From: Chloropicon primus
Lineage: Eukaryota > Chlorophyta > Chloropicophyceae > Chloropicales > Chloropicaceae
Reading direction: 5' to 3'
DNA length: 64,000 bases
NCBI GenBank assembly: GCA_023205875.1
Contig: CP060755.1
Location: 496,001-560,000, forward strand
The notes beneath the pieces are model-generated. The model was not told the origin of the DNA. It did no database searches and saw only the letters and a program-made list of their open reading frames with translations. This document shows, piece by piece, positions 1 through 8,974 of this stretch (the stretch's first letter is position 1; every line of letters starts with the position of its first letter). A program made the position numbers and the translations under genes.

Positions 1-129
1 AGCCACAAGTATGGAGAAATAGGTACACAAGGCGACTCTATTTAGCTTCTTTGCTTTGGATTCTCGTGTATTTGTTTTCGGGAAGTGTTTGCCGGCAGAA
101 CGTTGTGGTAGCCCGTTGTTCGTTGTGCT

Positions 130-2592
130 ATGTCCGATTTTTCTAAACCGAATACAGAAGACGAGATACAGCCCACACGTAGGTCCTTCATGCAGAATGA
201 CAGAGGGATGACGAGGACCTTCAGTTCCAGGTCAGGGAAAGGGGACGAAGGTGAAACGAAGGTTAATGTGGTAATTGAGCCAGCCACCCCTGTCCCAACA
301 TGGAGGCAGAAGCTCTTGACTTTGGTGGATTCGACATGGTTTTCCCTCGTGTCGACCTTTGTTACTATTTGGGCGTTGTTTGGTCAAGATATCCAGCTCG
401 CCGGCACAGACAAAAGCACAGACGGAATCTTTGAAGGGTTGACCATAGCCTGTCTTGCCTTTTTCACGATGGAGCTTATCGGTACATCGATTGCCAAGCC
501 CGTGGACTACTTCATGGGGTTCTATTTCTGGCTTGATTTCGTTGCCACGGCATCGATGATCTTTGATATTCCACAGGTGTTCGACGCCATCACGGCGAGT
601 ATGAGCGACGACTCCGGTGGCGCGGCTCAGTCCACCACCGTGTTGAAAGCCGGCCGCGCCAGTAGGGCGGGAACCAAGGCTGGTAGGATCGCGAGACTCG
701 TTCGTTTGATCCGTATTTTGAAGCTGTACAAGCAGTACATTGCGAGAAAGGAAGAGCTCAGAAAGGGTAACCTGGTCGTTGAGGATGACGAGGAGGAGAA
801 CCAGAGCAGAGTCGGACAGAAGCTTTCTGACTTGACCACGAGGCGTGTCATCATCGGAGTGCTTGCGATGCTTTTCATGTTGCCTCTTTTCGACTTGAAG
901 GGAGGATACTACGACGAGCCCCTCGGACTGGACTACTACGGCCTTGAGATGCTTCACAAGATGCACCAGGCCGGGCAAGACCCTCAGTACACGCTGTTCT
1001 TTGACTCCACCGTGGACACTTTCAAGAATGGAGTGAAGGCGTCAAAGACGAGTACTGGCGGAAAAACCACCCACAAGGTGTATCACCTCGTGGTCTGCGA
1101 CGAGGTCCTCATCGAGGGAGAAAGCAAGAGACCTGATTTCAGGAAAGATTTGGAGACCTTGGAGTACGCTTACACGAACGAGTTCACCGAGTGCGTCTCT
1201 ACGGTGTACTTTGACACCAAGTGGGAGAGTCAGCTGCAAGCGATCTTGAATATTATGAGGACCTTGTTCATCTGTATTATCCTTCTGGTGGGAGCAATGT
1301 CTTTCAGCAAGGATGCGAACCAGCTGGTTTTGATCCCTATTGAGAGAATGATCAAGAAGGTTCGTTTGCTGTCAGACAACCCCCTTGCTGGATCCAAGAT
1401 GAAGACGGAGACCGGCGGGGAGGACTCCCAGTACGAGACCAGGATTCTGGAGAACGCCTTCATCAAGATCAGTAGCTTGCTCGCTATCGGTTTCGGTGAT
1501 GCTGGTGCTGAGATCATCGGAGAGAACATGAAGAGCGGCGGAAACATCAATGCTATGGTCCCTGGTAAGAAGATGTACGCCATCTTCGGGTTCTGTGATA
1601 TCCGTCAGTTCACGGACGCCACGGAGGTGCTCCAGGAGGGCATCATGGAGTTCGTCAACAGTATCGCCAAGATTGTCCACATGGAGGTCGCCATGCACGG
1701 CGGTAGCGCCAACAAGAACATCGGTGACGCTTTCCTCCTCGTGTGGAAGTTCCCTCCTGGCACCACTGCTGATGACCTCGCGAACGTTGACTCCCTGCCA
1801 GCCGAGAAGAGGGAGGCGATCAAGAGCTTGGCCGACAAGGCTTTGGCCAGTTTTGTCATCATCATGTCCGGTCTCAAGAGGTCCAAGATGTTGAACCGCT
1901 ACAGGACCCACCCCGGGCTCAACGAGCGTATGCCAAACTATGACGTGAAAATGGGTTTCGGTCTCCACGCTGGCTGGGCCATTGAGGGAGCCATCGGTAG
2001 TGATTATAAGATTGACGCTTCTTACTTGTCTCCGAACGTGAACATGGCTTCTCGTCTCGAGGCCGCCACGAAGCAGTTCAGGACTCCACTTCTTCTGAGT
2101 AGGAATTTTGTGGACTTGATGTCCAAGAGCGCCACCAGCATGGTGAGGCAGATCGATTGCGTGACCGTCAAGGGATCCAACGAGCCAATGGGTCTTTACA
2201 CTTTTGACACCGACTTGACCGCCGTGGAGTCGGAGCCACAGAGCCTGACCTTGAACAGCCCAGCCGAGAAGGAGGAGAACACGGTGAACGACATCCTCAC
2301 CTACTCTCACCACGACTACACTGACGAGTTCAAGGAGAACCCAGACATCACCAAGGTTCACAACGCGACTCCAGAGTTCCTGCAGAAGTTCGGCGAGGCC
2401 TTCCAGGCCTACATTGACGGAGACTGGGGCAAGTCCAGGGATATGATCAACAGCATCATCAACGAGAGGGTGGACAGCAACGGAGAGCCCGTCAGAGACG
2501 GGCCAAGTGAAACCCTTCTGGAGGTCATGGGTAGAACGAACTTCCAGGCTCCAAAGGACTGGGCAGGATACAGAGCTCTGACGGAGAAGTAG
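130..2592 (+). CDS. Membrane class III nucleotidyl (adenylyl) cyclase with voltage-sensor-like N terminus
   Basis: Intronless, 820 aa. It is predicted to make cyclic nucleotide from NTP at a membrane. The N-terminal third has hydrophobic segments near residues 68-83, 99-121 and 127-147, then an Arg/Lys-periodic helix at about 175-202 (GRASRAGTKAGRIARLVRLI) that looks like S4 of a voltage sensor. A further segment at 238-256, an exposed region of about 120 residues and a last segment at 378-392 precede the catalytic domain. The cyclase domain starts near 484: metal-binding Asp in FCDIRQFT (D490), NKNIGD with the adenylate-type Lys (K529) and second metal Asp (D533), Ser631 where mammalian cyclases have the purine-binding Asp, and the transition-state Asn and Arg in NVNMASR (N638, R642). 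Lys/Ser favours ATP, but guanylate use cannot be excluded. No ion pore is evident. Catalytic call firm; voltage sensing is inferred. Confidence 0.85.
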   Translation: MSDFSKPNTEDEIQPTRRSFMQNDRGMTRTFSSRSGKGDEGETKVNVVIEPATPVPTWRQKLLTLVDSTWFSLVSTFVTIWALFGQDIQLAGTDKSTDGIFEGLTIACLAFFTMELIGTSIAKPVDYFMGFYFWLDFVATASMIFDIPQVFDAITASMSDDSGGAAQSTTVLKAGRASRAGTKAGRIARLVRLIRILKLYKQYIARKEELRKGNLVVEDDEEENQSRVGQKLSDLTTRRVIIGVLAMLFMLPLFDLKGGYYDEPLGLDYYGLEMLHKMHQAGQDPQYTLFFDSTVDTFKNGVKASKTSTGGKTTHKVYHLVVCDEVLIEGESKRPDFRKDLETLEYAYTNEFTECVSTVYFDTKWESQLQAILNIMRTLFICIILLVGAMSFSKDANQLVLIPIERMIKKVRLLSDNPLAGSKMKTETGGEDSQYETRILENAFIKISSLLAIGFGDAGAEIIGENMKSGGNINAMVPGKKMYAIFGFCDIRQFTDATEVLQEGIMEFVNSIAKIVHMEVAMHGGSANKNIGDAFLLVWKFPPGTTADDLANVDSLPAEKREAIKSLADKALASFVIIMSGLKRSKMLNRYRTHPGLNERMPNYDVKMGFGLHAGWAIEGAIGSDYKIDASYLSPNVNMASRLEAATKQFRTPLLLSRNFVDLMSKSATSMVRQIDCVTVKGSNEPMGLYTFDTDLTAVESEPQSLTLNSPAEKEENTVNDILTYSHHDYTDEFKENPDITKVHNATPEFLQKFGEAFQAYIDGDWGKSRDMINSIINERVDSNGEPVRDGPSETLLEVMGRTNFQAPKDWAGYRALTEK

Positions 2593-2954
2593 AAGCAAAC
2601 AACGAAAAGAAGCGGGGGGGTCTTTCTTCGAGATTGTTGGAGACGAAGAAATTCCTACACACACAAAAAAAACATCTTTGAACGATAAACGACAACAAAC
2701 AATTCATTTATCAATCCACCAAACACCACGAGCCCCCGGCACCCCCCCCCCTTGCCCCTCGTCCTCGTCGTCTCCGCTTCGCCTGCTCTCGTCTCCGCTT
2801 CGCTGCTCGTCTCCGCTTCGTCTTGGTTTTTTTTGAGGAGATGGAGGATCTCGAAAAAGAAAAAAAAATCAGATCAGAATCAATCACGCGAGATCGCACG
2901 CACGTGAGAGGAGGTGACGACACGAAAGCGAAACGCAAGCGCACACCCACGACG

Positions 2955-2987
<33 letters not shown>

Positions 2988-3006
2988 TACGGTGGTGCCT
3001 GACGGG
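2593..3006. other. Intergenic: cyclase 3' end and cysteine dioxygenase promoter
   Basis: No gene seen. It holds a C-rich stretch, three spaced copies of CTCGTCTCCGCTTCG at about 2768-2820, and a (GAGGAC)n run at 2958-2986 shortly before the next ATG. Acidic translations of that run are in frame with the dioxygenase only from a GTG, so I treat it as leader or promoter. Confidence 0.5.
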
Positions 3007-3277
3007 ATGACGTCTTGTCGAATTCGCCAGGCCTCGAGAGGCGTGAGAAGCGTTGGTTACGGTTCGTCTCCTCTCGTCGAGGGGAGAGGGGCTACGAGGC
3101 ATGTGCCGAGGGTGGCCGCCTCCAGGAGGGTGGCCGGAACCGTGGCCCTCGACCCGAAGAGAGACAGGATCGAGACCTTCGAGTCCGCCCGCACGCTGAT
3201 CAGAGTACGTGACCGTCTCCTACGCCTTTTCGTTTTTTTTTGGGTGGGTTTTCTGTCCCTTTGACTGACCGACCGTT

Positions 3278-3319
<42 letters not shown>

Positions 3320-3919
3320 CGGCAGTTGGTGAACGAGGCCGTGGTGGAGGCGTCCGGGATCCACGACGACACGTTGACGTACGACGTGGTGACCGAGAGG
3401 GTGGCCGCGGCCCTGACGAGCTGGGTGAGGGACCTGGACGGCATCCTTCCCGAGGAATTCGTCCAGCCCTCGAGCAGGGGCTACGGTCGAAGGGCTTTGC
3501 ACGTGAATAAGGACGGATTGTTCGGGGTTATCATCATGGCGTGGGCCCCCGGTCAGTCGACTGCGATCCACGACCACGACGACATGTGGTGCGTGGAGTG
3601 CGTGTACGACGGCAGGGTCAGGATCGACGCCTACGACACGGAGGCGTACGGCAGAGAGGACCTCTACAACCTCGTCCCCGCGGCCCAGTCCTTCGGGGAC
3701 GTCGGGGAGTCCGGCCAGCTCATCCCTCCCAAGGACGTCCACAAGATCAGCAACGACGATCCGGCCAAGATGGCCGTCACGATCCATGTGTACGGGGGCC
3801 ACATGGAAAAGTGCTCGTGCTTCAGACCGAGGCCAGAGTTCGGAGACGACGTCTTCGAAAAGGAGTCCAGGAGCCTGTTCTTCACCAGAAACCCAAACTG
3901 GTGCGGAATCTGCGGCTGA
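3007..3919 (+). CDS. CDO1: Cysteine dioxygenase (thiol dioxygenase, cupin fold)
   Basis: Exons 3007-3204 and 3326-3919, 263 aa. Non-heme iron enzyme oxidising cysteine to cysteine sulfinate with O2. The three His iron ligands are visible as H148 and H150 (IHDHDDMWC) and H205 (DVHKISN). C155 sits five residues after the second His, as in the mammalian Cys-Tyr cofactor, and the partner is Y222 in TIHVYGG with H220 two before it. The first 66 residues are Arg/Ser-rich and lack a cupin match, like a mitochondrial or plastid leader. The 121-bp intron starts GTACGTG and ends GGCAG; its polypyrimidine tract is a (TC)n run followed by (TG)n. Start is the first in-frame ATG. Plant cysteine oxidases (2-aminoethanethiol dioxygenase type) are the alternative, but spacing of the Cys and Tyr favours CDO. 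Confidence 0.85.
3277..3318. repeat. (TC)n-(TG)n microsatellite in intron
   Basis: Dinucleotide run that forms the polypyrimidine tract of the cysteine dioxygenase intron, ending seven bases before the AG acceptor. Confidence 0.9.
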
Positions 3920-4038
3920 TTGCGCCCCGCCCCCCTCTCGCTTTTCGTAAGATCTTTTTGTATTTCATAGCGCGCGGCGCGTAAACGCACTAAACGCACC
4001 AACAGCAGTTTTTAATTACACATGACTTAGATGATTTG

Positions 4039-4040
<2 letters not shown>

Positions 4041-4072
<32 letters not shown>
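4041..4072. repeat. (TC)16 microsatellite
   Basis: Perfect 32-bp dinucleotide run between the convergent dioxygenase and PIP-box genes, nine bases beyond the stop codon of the latter, so probably in its 3' UTR. Confidence 0.9.
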
Positions 4073-4076
<4 letters not shown>

Positions 4077-4081
4077 TAGCT

Positions 4082-5131
4082 CTACCGGCAAGGGAACGCC
4101 CTTCGTATGCGCTGGTTCTGCAGTGAGCAGAGCTCAGCTTGAATGGACCACCAGAGGCCTTCGAGCCGTTCCATGCTCCCGTCTCCAGCCGCCTTCCTGA
4201 CGTTGACGCTGCTGCTTTTGGCCCAAATGGCGGCCTTGATGTCATCCTCGGTCCAGTTCCCCTGCTTCGCTCTTGGCAAGCTCGAGTGGAGCTTCCTCGC
4301 CATCGTTGCATCCACATGAAAGTCAACCGCTGCGGGAAGCATGTTCTCTCTGGTCAATCGCGTGCTCTGGACTTTTTGGTTCAAAAAAGCATTTGACGTG
4401 ATCAACTCCGGTGCGCTCGATTGGTCCTTTGCTCCCTCCTCTTCAAGCATCTCGACGTCGCACCTCATGCCTCCGTAGGCGGCGCGCACGAGCAGAGCCA
4501 TGGCGACGTGGTCTCCCCGTGCATCCGCGGAGGACCAAACGCAGCCAGATACAGACGTCTTCCTTCTTTTGCTGCATCTTTCCCCCTCGTCGACGCCGTC
4601 GTTCTCCTCGTGCACGCCGTGACGAGCCAGTGCCAGAGCATATCTTTGGACGAATTCAAAGTCCCTCGGCCTCGGTCGGTAGTCGCAGCCCTTCGTCGAC
4701 ACTGCCAGCATGAGCCAAACGCAAGTGACGAGGTCCCTATCTGCCGTCCCGACGTCCTCGAGCGCGATGATCGGCATCCGGCGGCACAAAGAGGCGAACC
4801 CCCCCTTGCAGTGCGCCATCTCGAGGGCCGTCTGCTGAGCACTCCTGCCCAACCCCCTTCGGACAGCCTTCTGCAGGTTGGACTGCATGAGAGCCAGGTC
4901 GGTGCACCCCGGTCGACACTCCGCAGGGTCCTCCTCCACCGCCTCCCTCTCCCTCCACAGCTCGAGGTACACCGTCCTCTTGGTCTTGGACAAGCCCACT
5001 CGAGCCTCCCCTATTCGGGCATAATTCTTCGGAGGGGAAACGAGGAACGAGGCCTTGCCGTTCCCATCGCAACAGAAGTGAATCCGTGGCGGCGCTCTCT
5101 TCAAGAACGAGGACAGAGTGCCCTGCTTCAT
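4082..5131 (-). CDS. PIP-box protein with WRNIP1/RarA-like collar segment, unrecognised family
   Basis: Intronless, 349 aa from ATG at 5131; the frame stays open upstream but has only a TTG. The very N terminus, MKQGTLSSFLK, fits a PCNA-interacting PIP box (Q3, L6, F9) except that Leu replaces the last aromatic. Residues 86-131 contain LQKAVRRG and RRMPIIALEDVGTAD, which resemble the helical region after the AAA+ module of RarA/MgsA/WRNIP1 (typically RRL...A.EDIG.AD). No Walker A or B motif is present, so this is not a complete clamp-loader-like ATPase. A Lys/Arg patch (CSKRRKT) around residue 240 may be a nuclear signal. I infer a nuclear replication or repair accessory factor; the match to WRNIP1 is from memory and needs a profile search. 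It shares a divergent promoter with NAA10. Confidence 0.6.
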   Translation of the reverse strand: MKQGTLSSFLKRAPPRIHFCCDGNGKASFLVSPPKNYARIGEARVGLSKTKRTVYLELWREREAVEEDPAECRPGCTDLALMQSNLQKAVRRGLGRSAQQTALEMAHCKGGFASLCRRMPIIALEDVGTADRDLVTCVWLMLAVSTKGCDYRPRPRDFEFVQRYALALARHGVHEENDGVDEGERCSKRRKTSVSGCVWSSADARGDHVAMALLVRAAYGGMRCDVEMLEEEGAKDQSSAPELITSNAFLNQKVQSTRLTRENMLPAAVDFHVDATMARKLHSSLPRAKQGNWTEDDIKAAIWAKSSSVNVRKAAGDGSMERLEGLWWSIQAELCSLQNQRIRRAFPCR

Positions 5132-5178
5132 CACGAGGACCCAAACCAAAGGAACAAAACCGATGTTGAAGCCAGAAA

Positions 5179-5313
5179 GTCGAGTCCACTCGTTCAAGCG
5201 AGGTATCGTTGGAAAGCCCGGAAGACAACCCGTCGATCTGTTGGGTCCCCTCCTCGATCCACCGGCGCTCGCTCCCCCCAACCAATGCCCCTTGACTTGT
5301 TTCTCCTCCCCTC
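5179..5313. repeat. 135-bp direct repeat, copy A
   Basis: Matches 5361-5495 with about two differences; start-to-start distance 182 bp. Each copy carries one promoter element (see 5193 and 5375). It lies in the 462-bp divergent promoter between the PIP-box gene and NAA10. Confidence 0.9.
5193..5219 (-). promoter_or_regulatory. Recurrent promoter element, copy 1
   Basis: Read on the minus strand: GGGCTTTCCAACGATACC then TCGCTTGAA. It matches the element at 32728 closely and lies 62 bp upstream of the PIP-box gene ATG. Confidence 0.65.
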
Positions 5314-5360
5314 CTCTCGTTCTGTCGCGCAGTCAATCAATCTTCGACGAGCGGCGCGAT

Positions 5361-5495
5361 GTCGAGTCCACTCGTTCAAGCGAGGTATCGTTGGAAAGCC
5401 CAGAAGACGACCCGTCGATCTGTTGGGTCCCCTCCTCGATCCACCGGCGCTCGCTCCCCCCAACCAATGCCCCTTGACTTGTTTCTCCTCCCCTC
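5361..5495. repeat. 135-bp direct repeat, copy B
   Basis: Second copy of the 5179-5313 repeat, on the NAA10 side of the divergent promoter. Confidence 0.9.
5375..5401 (-). promoter_or_regulatory. Recurrent promoter element, copy 2
   Basis: Same sequence and orientation as copy 1, displaced 182 bp, about 193 bp upstream of the NAA10 ATG. Confidence 0.65.
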
Positions 5496-5593
5496 GTCTG
5501 TCAGAGGAGGAGCGTAGGTTATTTTGAGAGCGGCGCTGGCGCTGGCGCTGGAGAGAGAAGGAGAGAGGAGAGAGGAGAGAGGAAGGTATAGCT

Positions 5594-6193
5594 ATGGTGT
5601 GTATACGAACTGCGACGATAGACGACCTGCTTTACATGCAGCAGTGCAACCTGATGTCCCTGCCGGAGAACTATCAGTTCAAGTATTACTTGTATCACTT
5701 GCTTTCGTGGCCTCAGCTTCTGCAGGTGGCGGAGGACGAGAGCGGTAGGATCGTGGGGTACGTGTTGGCCAAGATGGAAGAGGATCCCGGGGAGTCTCAC
5801 GGGCACATCACGAGCCTTGCGGTGAACAGGACGAGCAGGAAGGTAGGACTCGCGACGAGGCTCATGATGTCCGCGCACGACAGTATGGACGAGGTCTTTC
5901 AATCGCCCTTTGTCAGCTTGCACGTCAGAGTCACCAACAAGGCGGCGATACATTTGTACAAAAACATCTTGAAATACGGTAAGTGGTTGGATCATCACCC
6001 TGATTGGGTTCTCGTTTGGTTCCTGACTCGCGTCTTTGCCTTTCGCTGCTCGGAAACGCTAGACGTTCACGACGTGGAGGAGAAGTATTACGCGGACGGG
6101 GAGAACGCCTTTGACATGAGGAAGCGCTTCAGGAAGCCGACGGGGAGCAGCGAGAAAGGTGGCGGGGGGGAAGGGAAAAAGCCTGCAGGGTAG
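5594..6193 (+). CDS. NAA10: N-alpha-acetyltransferase NatA catalytic subunit
   Basis: Exons 5594-5978 and 6063-6193, 171 aa spliced. A GNAT-fold enzyme that acetylates nascent protein N termini at the ribosome with NAA15. Family features: start [20 protein letters not shown], the GHITSLAV strand, the acetyl-CoA loop [26 protein letters not shown], and [13 protein letters not shown] at the end. The intron at 5979-6062 begins GTAAGTGG, has a CTGAC branch-like site and ends CTAG; it is 84 bp and free of stops, so retention would insert 28 residues in frame. Splicing restores the family sequence [17 protein letters not shown]. The C-terminal tail is Gly/Lys-rich. Confidence 0.93.
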   Translation: MVCIRTATIDDLLYMQQCNLMSLPENYQFKYYLYHLLSWPQLLQVAEDESGRIVGYVLAKMEEDPGESHGHITSLAVNRTSRKVGLATRLMMSAHDSMDEVFQSPFVSLHVRVTNKAAIHLYKNILKYGKWLDHHPDWVLVWFLTRVFAFRCSETLDVHDVEEKYYADGENAFDMRKRFRKPTGSSEKGGGGEGKKPAG

Positions 6194-6254
6194 ACCTGGC
6201 TAACCTCAACCAAGAGCAAAAGTTATACATACACGGTGCATGATTATGATACAG

Positions 6255-6260
6255 AATAAA
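6255..6260 (+). terminator. Candidate polyadenylation signal of NAA10
   Basis: AATAAA 62 bp after the NAA10 stop codon, between the convergent NAA10 and PP4c genes. Confidence 0.5.
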
Positions 6261-6349
6261 ACCAACCCGGACGCCGTCGTCGTCGTCGTTTCAAAAGTCG
6301 TGTCGTCGTGAGACGCCGGCCAGCCCCGGCCCTCCCTCCTCTTCCATTA

Positions 6350-7005
6350 TCACAGGAAGTAGCTCGGCGTGATTTTCCTCATCTCCACGTGGTGCAGCTC
6401 GTGCGGCGCGGCGGTGAAGACCTTGAAATCACACTTGAGCTGGTCGTCCAACTCGAGGACCGACGCGATGTTTCCACACCTGTAGCAGTAGTTCGGGGCG
6501 CTCCAAACCGTGACGAGCTGGCTGTCGAACATCCACTTGTACCCCTCCATCACCAGCTGGTGGGCCCTCGCGATGAAGCCGAGGCCGTTTATGTAGTTGA
6601 AGTGCTTGCAGATGTCTCCGCCGAAGAGGTACCCGGCTCCCCTCGGGCTCAAGCCCCACCCCGACATCTCCTCCGGGTCCGACCAGAGCAAATCGCACAT
6701 GGGCCCCTCGTGCGGCACCTCCTGCTTCCTGTCTATGCTCCTCACCCGGTCTATCGTAGAGATGCTCGGGGAGAGGCCCCCGTGTACCCCGAGCACCACG
6801 CCGTCCACCAAAGCGGCCAACGAAAGGTAGTCGAAGACCTCCACGCAATACCGCCACACGTTCAGCGTCCCGTACTTCCTCAGGCACTCGTCGTAGAACC
6901 CGTACACCTGGGTGATCTGCCTCGACTCGTGGTTCCCCCTTATCAAGAAGATCCTGTCCGGGTACCGCACCTATGCATCCACCACCGTCGTCGTCGTCGT
7001 CCACG

Positions 7006-7048
<43 letters not shown>

Positions 7049-7527
7049 GATGATTGTGTTGGGAGGAAAGGAAGAAGCACGGGAAGGAGCGTCGTTGTCA
7101 GTCGAGGTGCGCGTTCGTGTGCTGTCGAGGTGAGGGCCGAGGCGGAGCGCGCGACAAACAAGGTCTCTCTCCCTCCCTGTCCCTGTTCTCTGTCTCTCCC
7201 TCGGAAACCGAAGAACCTTACCTTGAGGGCCAAGAGCAGAAGAAACGTCTCGACGGAGTAGAAGCCTCTGTCGACAAAGTCCCCCATGAACAAGTAGTTC
7301 TTCTGAGGGCATTCCCCTCCGACCTTGAAGAGCTCCAACACGTCGAAGAACTGCCCGTGAATGTCACCGCATATCGTCACCGGTGGATAGATGGTCTGCA
7401 CGTTGCTCTCCTCCACGAGTATGTCTATCGCTCTCAGGCAAAGCGTCCGCACCTGCGTCTCGTCAAGGAGCTTGCACTCCTTGAGCTTGGAGATCCAATT
7501 GTCCAGGTCGGACGACGACGACGACAT
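6350..7527 (-). CDS. PPP4C: Serine/threonine protein phosphatase 4 catalytic subunit
   Basis: Exons 7222-7527 and 6350-6970, 308 aa (human PP4c is 307). PPP-family metallophosphatase. Metal and catalytic motifs GDIHGQF, GDFVDRG, RGNHE, the substrate region HGGLSPS, and the carboxymethylated C terminus YFL are present. PP4 rather than PP2A or PP6 is indicated by [41 protein letters not shown] and [16 protein letters not shown]-like context around [12 protein letters not shown]. The 251-bp intron (6971-7221) starts GTAAGG and contains a long ATG/ATC trinucleotide run. It is known to act in DNA repair, centrosome and spliceosome regulation. Confidence 0.93.
7006..7051. repeat. (ATG)n trinucleotide run in intron
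   Basis: About 15 ATG/GAT units inside the PP4c intron, near its 3' splice site on the minus strand. Confidence 0.9.
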
Positions 7528-8089
7528 TCTCTCACAACCGGACCCGCGACACGACACGACGCGACACGACACGCGCGGACCCTCGTACTCGGTCTCCTCG
7601 AGAAGCGCTTGAACAAATCGAGGAACTTCTCTGGATGGGAGAGAGTGAGGGAGAGAGAGGGAGAGAGTGGAGGATGGATGGCGAGGAGGGTGGGGATGGA
7701 GGGAACTGTCCCCGTCTCGTTCTCTATTTCTTTCTTTCTCTTCTTTCTTTCTTTCTCTCTCTTTCCTTTCCTTTCGTCGTGCATTGGAGGTGAGGTCAAG
7801 GAGAGGGGCACAGAGAGAGAGAGAGAGTGGAGGAGGGTGGTGCCGGAAGGGACGGGGGCATCGTCCTCCCGTGTCTGCGCCTCTTGACCTCTCTCCCTCT
7901 GCTTTTTTCTGGAGAGGGTGGTGGTGGAAGGGATGGAAATCACGAGGAGAAAGAGGCCGTCCTCTCCTCTCCCCCAACACAAACACGGCTTTGCTTGTTT
8001 TTTATGCATTAAAAAAATAGAAAAGGAAAAGAAACCTCAACGGCCTTCTGGTCTCCCGTCGTCTAGCCTTGATCTGCCTCGTCCCCCAC
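7528..8089. other. Intergenic: upstream of PP4c, downstream of small gene
   Basis: Contains a short CGACACGA-type repeat at about 7548-7575 just upstream of PP4c and a long T/C-rich tract at 7716-7775. I see no gene and no clear copy of the recurrent promoter element. Confidence 0.4.
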
Positions 8090-8434
8090 TCAGCAGTCGT
8101 CGTCAAAGCACCCCCTGTTCACCATTCTGTCCGCGACTCCAGAGTGAAAGTACTCGTGGTGGTAGTCCCCGTCCTCCTCGAAGAGCGCCGAGGGGACCAG
8201 GTAGTCGTCCTCAGGAGCCTTCGCCGCTTTCGCCGCGAAGAGGCTCCCCACGAACGCGATCCCGGTCGCCCTGGCGATCAAGCTCCCCATCGACCTCCGG
8301 GTCGCCAAGTGACGCTCCTCGTCCTCGCGGTACCGCGGAGCCTCCGCCTCGGCCCTCGCGACCACCGCGCACCCCCTCACCAACGCAGCCTTGCTCCGGT
8401 TCGCAAGCAGGAGCGATCGGTACATCGTACTCAT
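8090..8434 (-). CDS. Small organellar-looking protein, unrecognised
   Basis: 114 aa from the ATG at 8434. The first 50 residues are rich in Arg, Ala and Ser with few acids (MYRSLLLANRSKAALVRG), like a mitochondrial presequence. A weakly hydrophobic helix, SLIARATGIAFVGSLFAA, follows, and then an acidic tail with several His (EEDGDYHHEYFHSG) ending CFDDDC. I do not recognise a family. It could be a small inner-membrane subunit or assembly factor. The reading frame looks codon-biased like neighbours, and the gene shares a 540-bp divergent promoter with the NDUFAF3-like gene. Confidence 0.5.
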   Translation of the reverse strand: MSTMYRSLLLANRSKAALVRGCAVVARAEAEAPRYREDEERHLATRRSMGSLIARATGIAFVGSLFAAKAAKAPEDDYLVPSALFEEDGDYHHEYFHSGVADRMVNRGCFDDDC

Positions 8435-8767
8435 TGCGATGCGATGCGACCAGCAAGAAGAAAACAAAAACACCTCCTCCCTCTAACGGCTTAGACGGAA
8501 CCTGCTGTGGTGGTTTGGATTATTCGCTTATTCGCTTCTTCGCTTCTTCCCTCTCACGAGTGACACAACAACAATCGTTTCGGGTTCGTTTATCCGGTAA
8601 CGCTCGTAACGCTCGTAGAAAAACTGCGCCTCCATCCCCCGCGGTCGGTCGTCTTCGGTTCCCTCGTCTCGTGTCGATCGCGGTCTCGCGCCGTGCGTGT
8701 GCGTCGGGCGTGACGAGGAAGCCCTGACCCTTTTTGATCGTTCAAAACGACGAAAAAAGGGGAACGA

Positions 8768-8874
8768 GGAGAGACGTTAGAAATCCACACGAATGGAACG
8801 TCTCTGGAAGAATGATTGGGTGAGATTTGGAGAGACGTTAGAAATCCACACGAATGGATTTTGGAGAGACGAAC
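8768..8874. repeat. Direct and inverted repeats in divergent promoter
   Basis: GGAGAGACGTTAGAAATCC followed by ACACGAATGGA occurs at 8768-8797 and 8829-8858 (61-bp period), with a third partial copy to 8874. GAGACGTT at 8771-8778 also pairs with AACGTCTC at 8797-8804. It lies 100-200 bp upstream of the NDUFAF3-like ATG, in the 8435-8974 promoter region, which has no other clear content. Confidence 0.8.
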
Positions 8875-8919
8875 CAACTCCCGTACATTTTAGTGTAAAC
8901 CTTGTACACCTCGGGGAAA

Positions 8920-8954
8920 GAGAAAGAGAAAGAGAAAGAGAAAGAGAAAGAGAA
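8920..8954. repeat. (GAAAGA)n microsatellite in 5' leader
   Basis: Purine hexanucleotide run ending about 20 bp before the NDUFAF3-like ATG. Confidence 0.9.
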
Positions 8955-8974
8955 GGCAAGGGGCGCGATTGGCG

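Noticed and set aside
1372-2664. 430-codon minus-strand open frame over the cyclase gene
   Set aside because: Opposite-strand shadow produced by high GC at third codon positions; no motif, and the plus frame is a clear cyclase. The same applies to 16315-17589, 21042-22463, 35591-37321 and 53943-55148.
2914-3006. Acidic (DE)n N-terminal extension of cysteine dioxygenase
   Set aside because: It needs a GTG start; the run is a GAGGAC microsatellite and the first ATG is at 3007.
5594-6193. NAA10 as a single 199-codon exon
   Set aside because: The 84-bp insert has good GT, branch and AG signals, and removing it restores the NAA10 family sequence.
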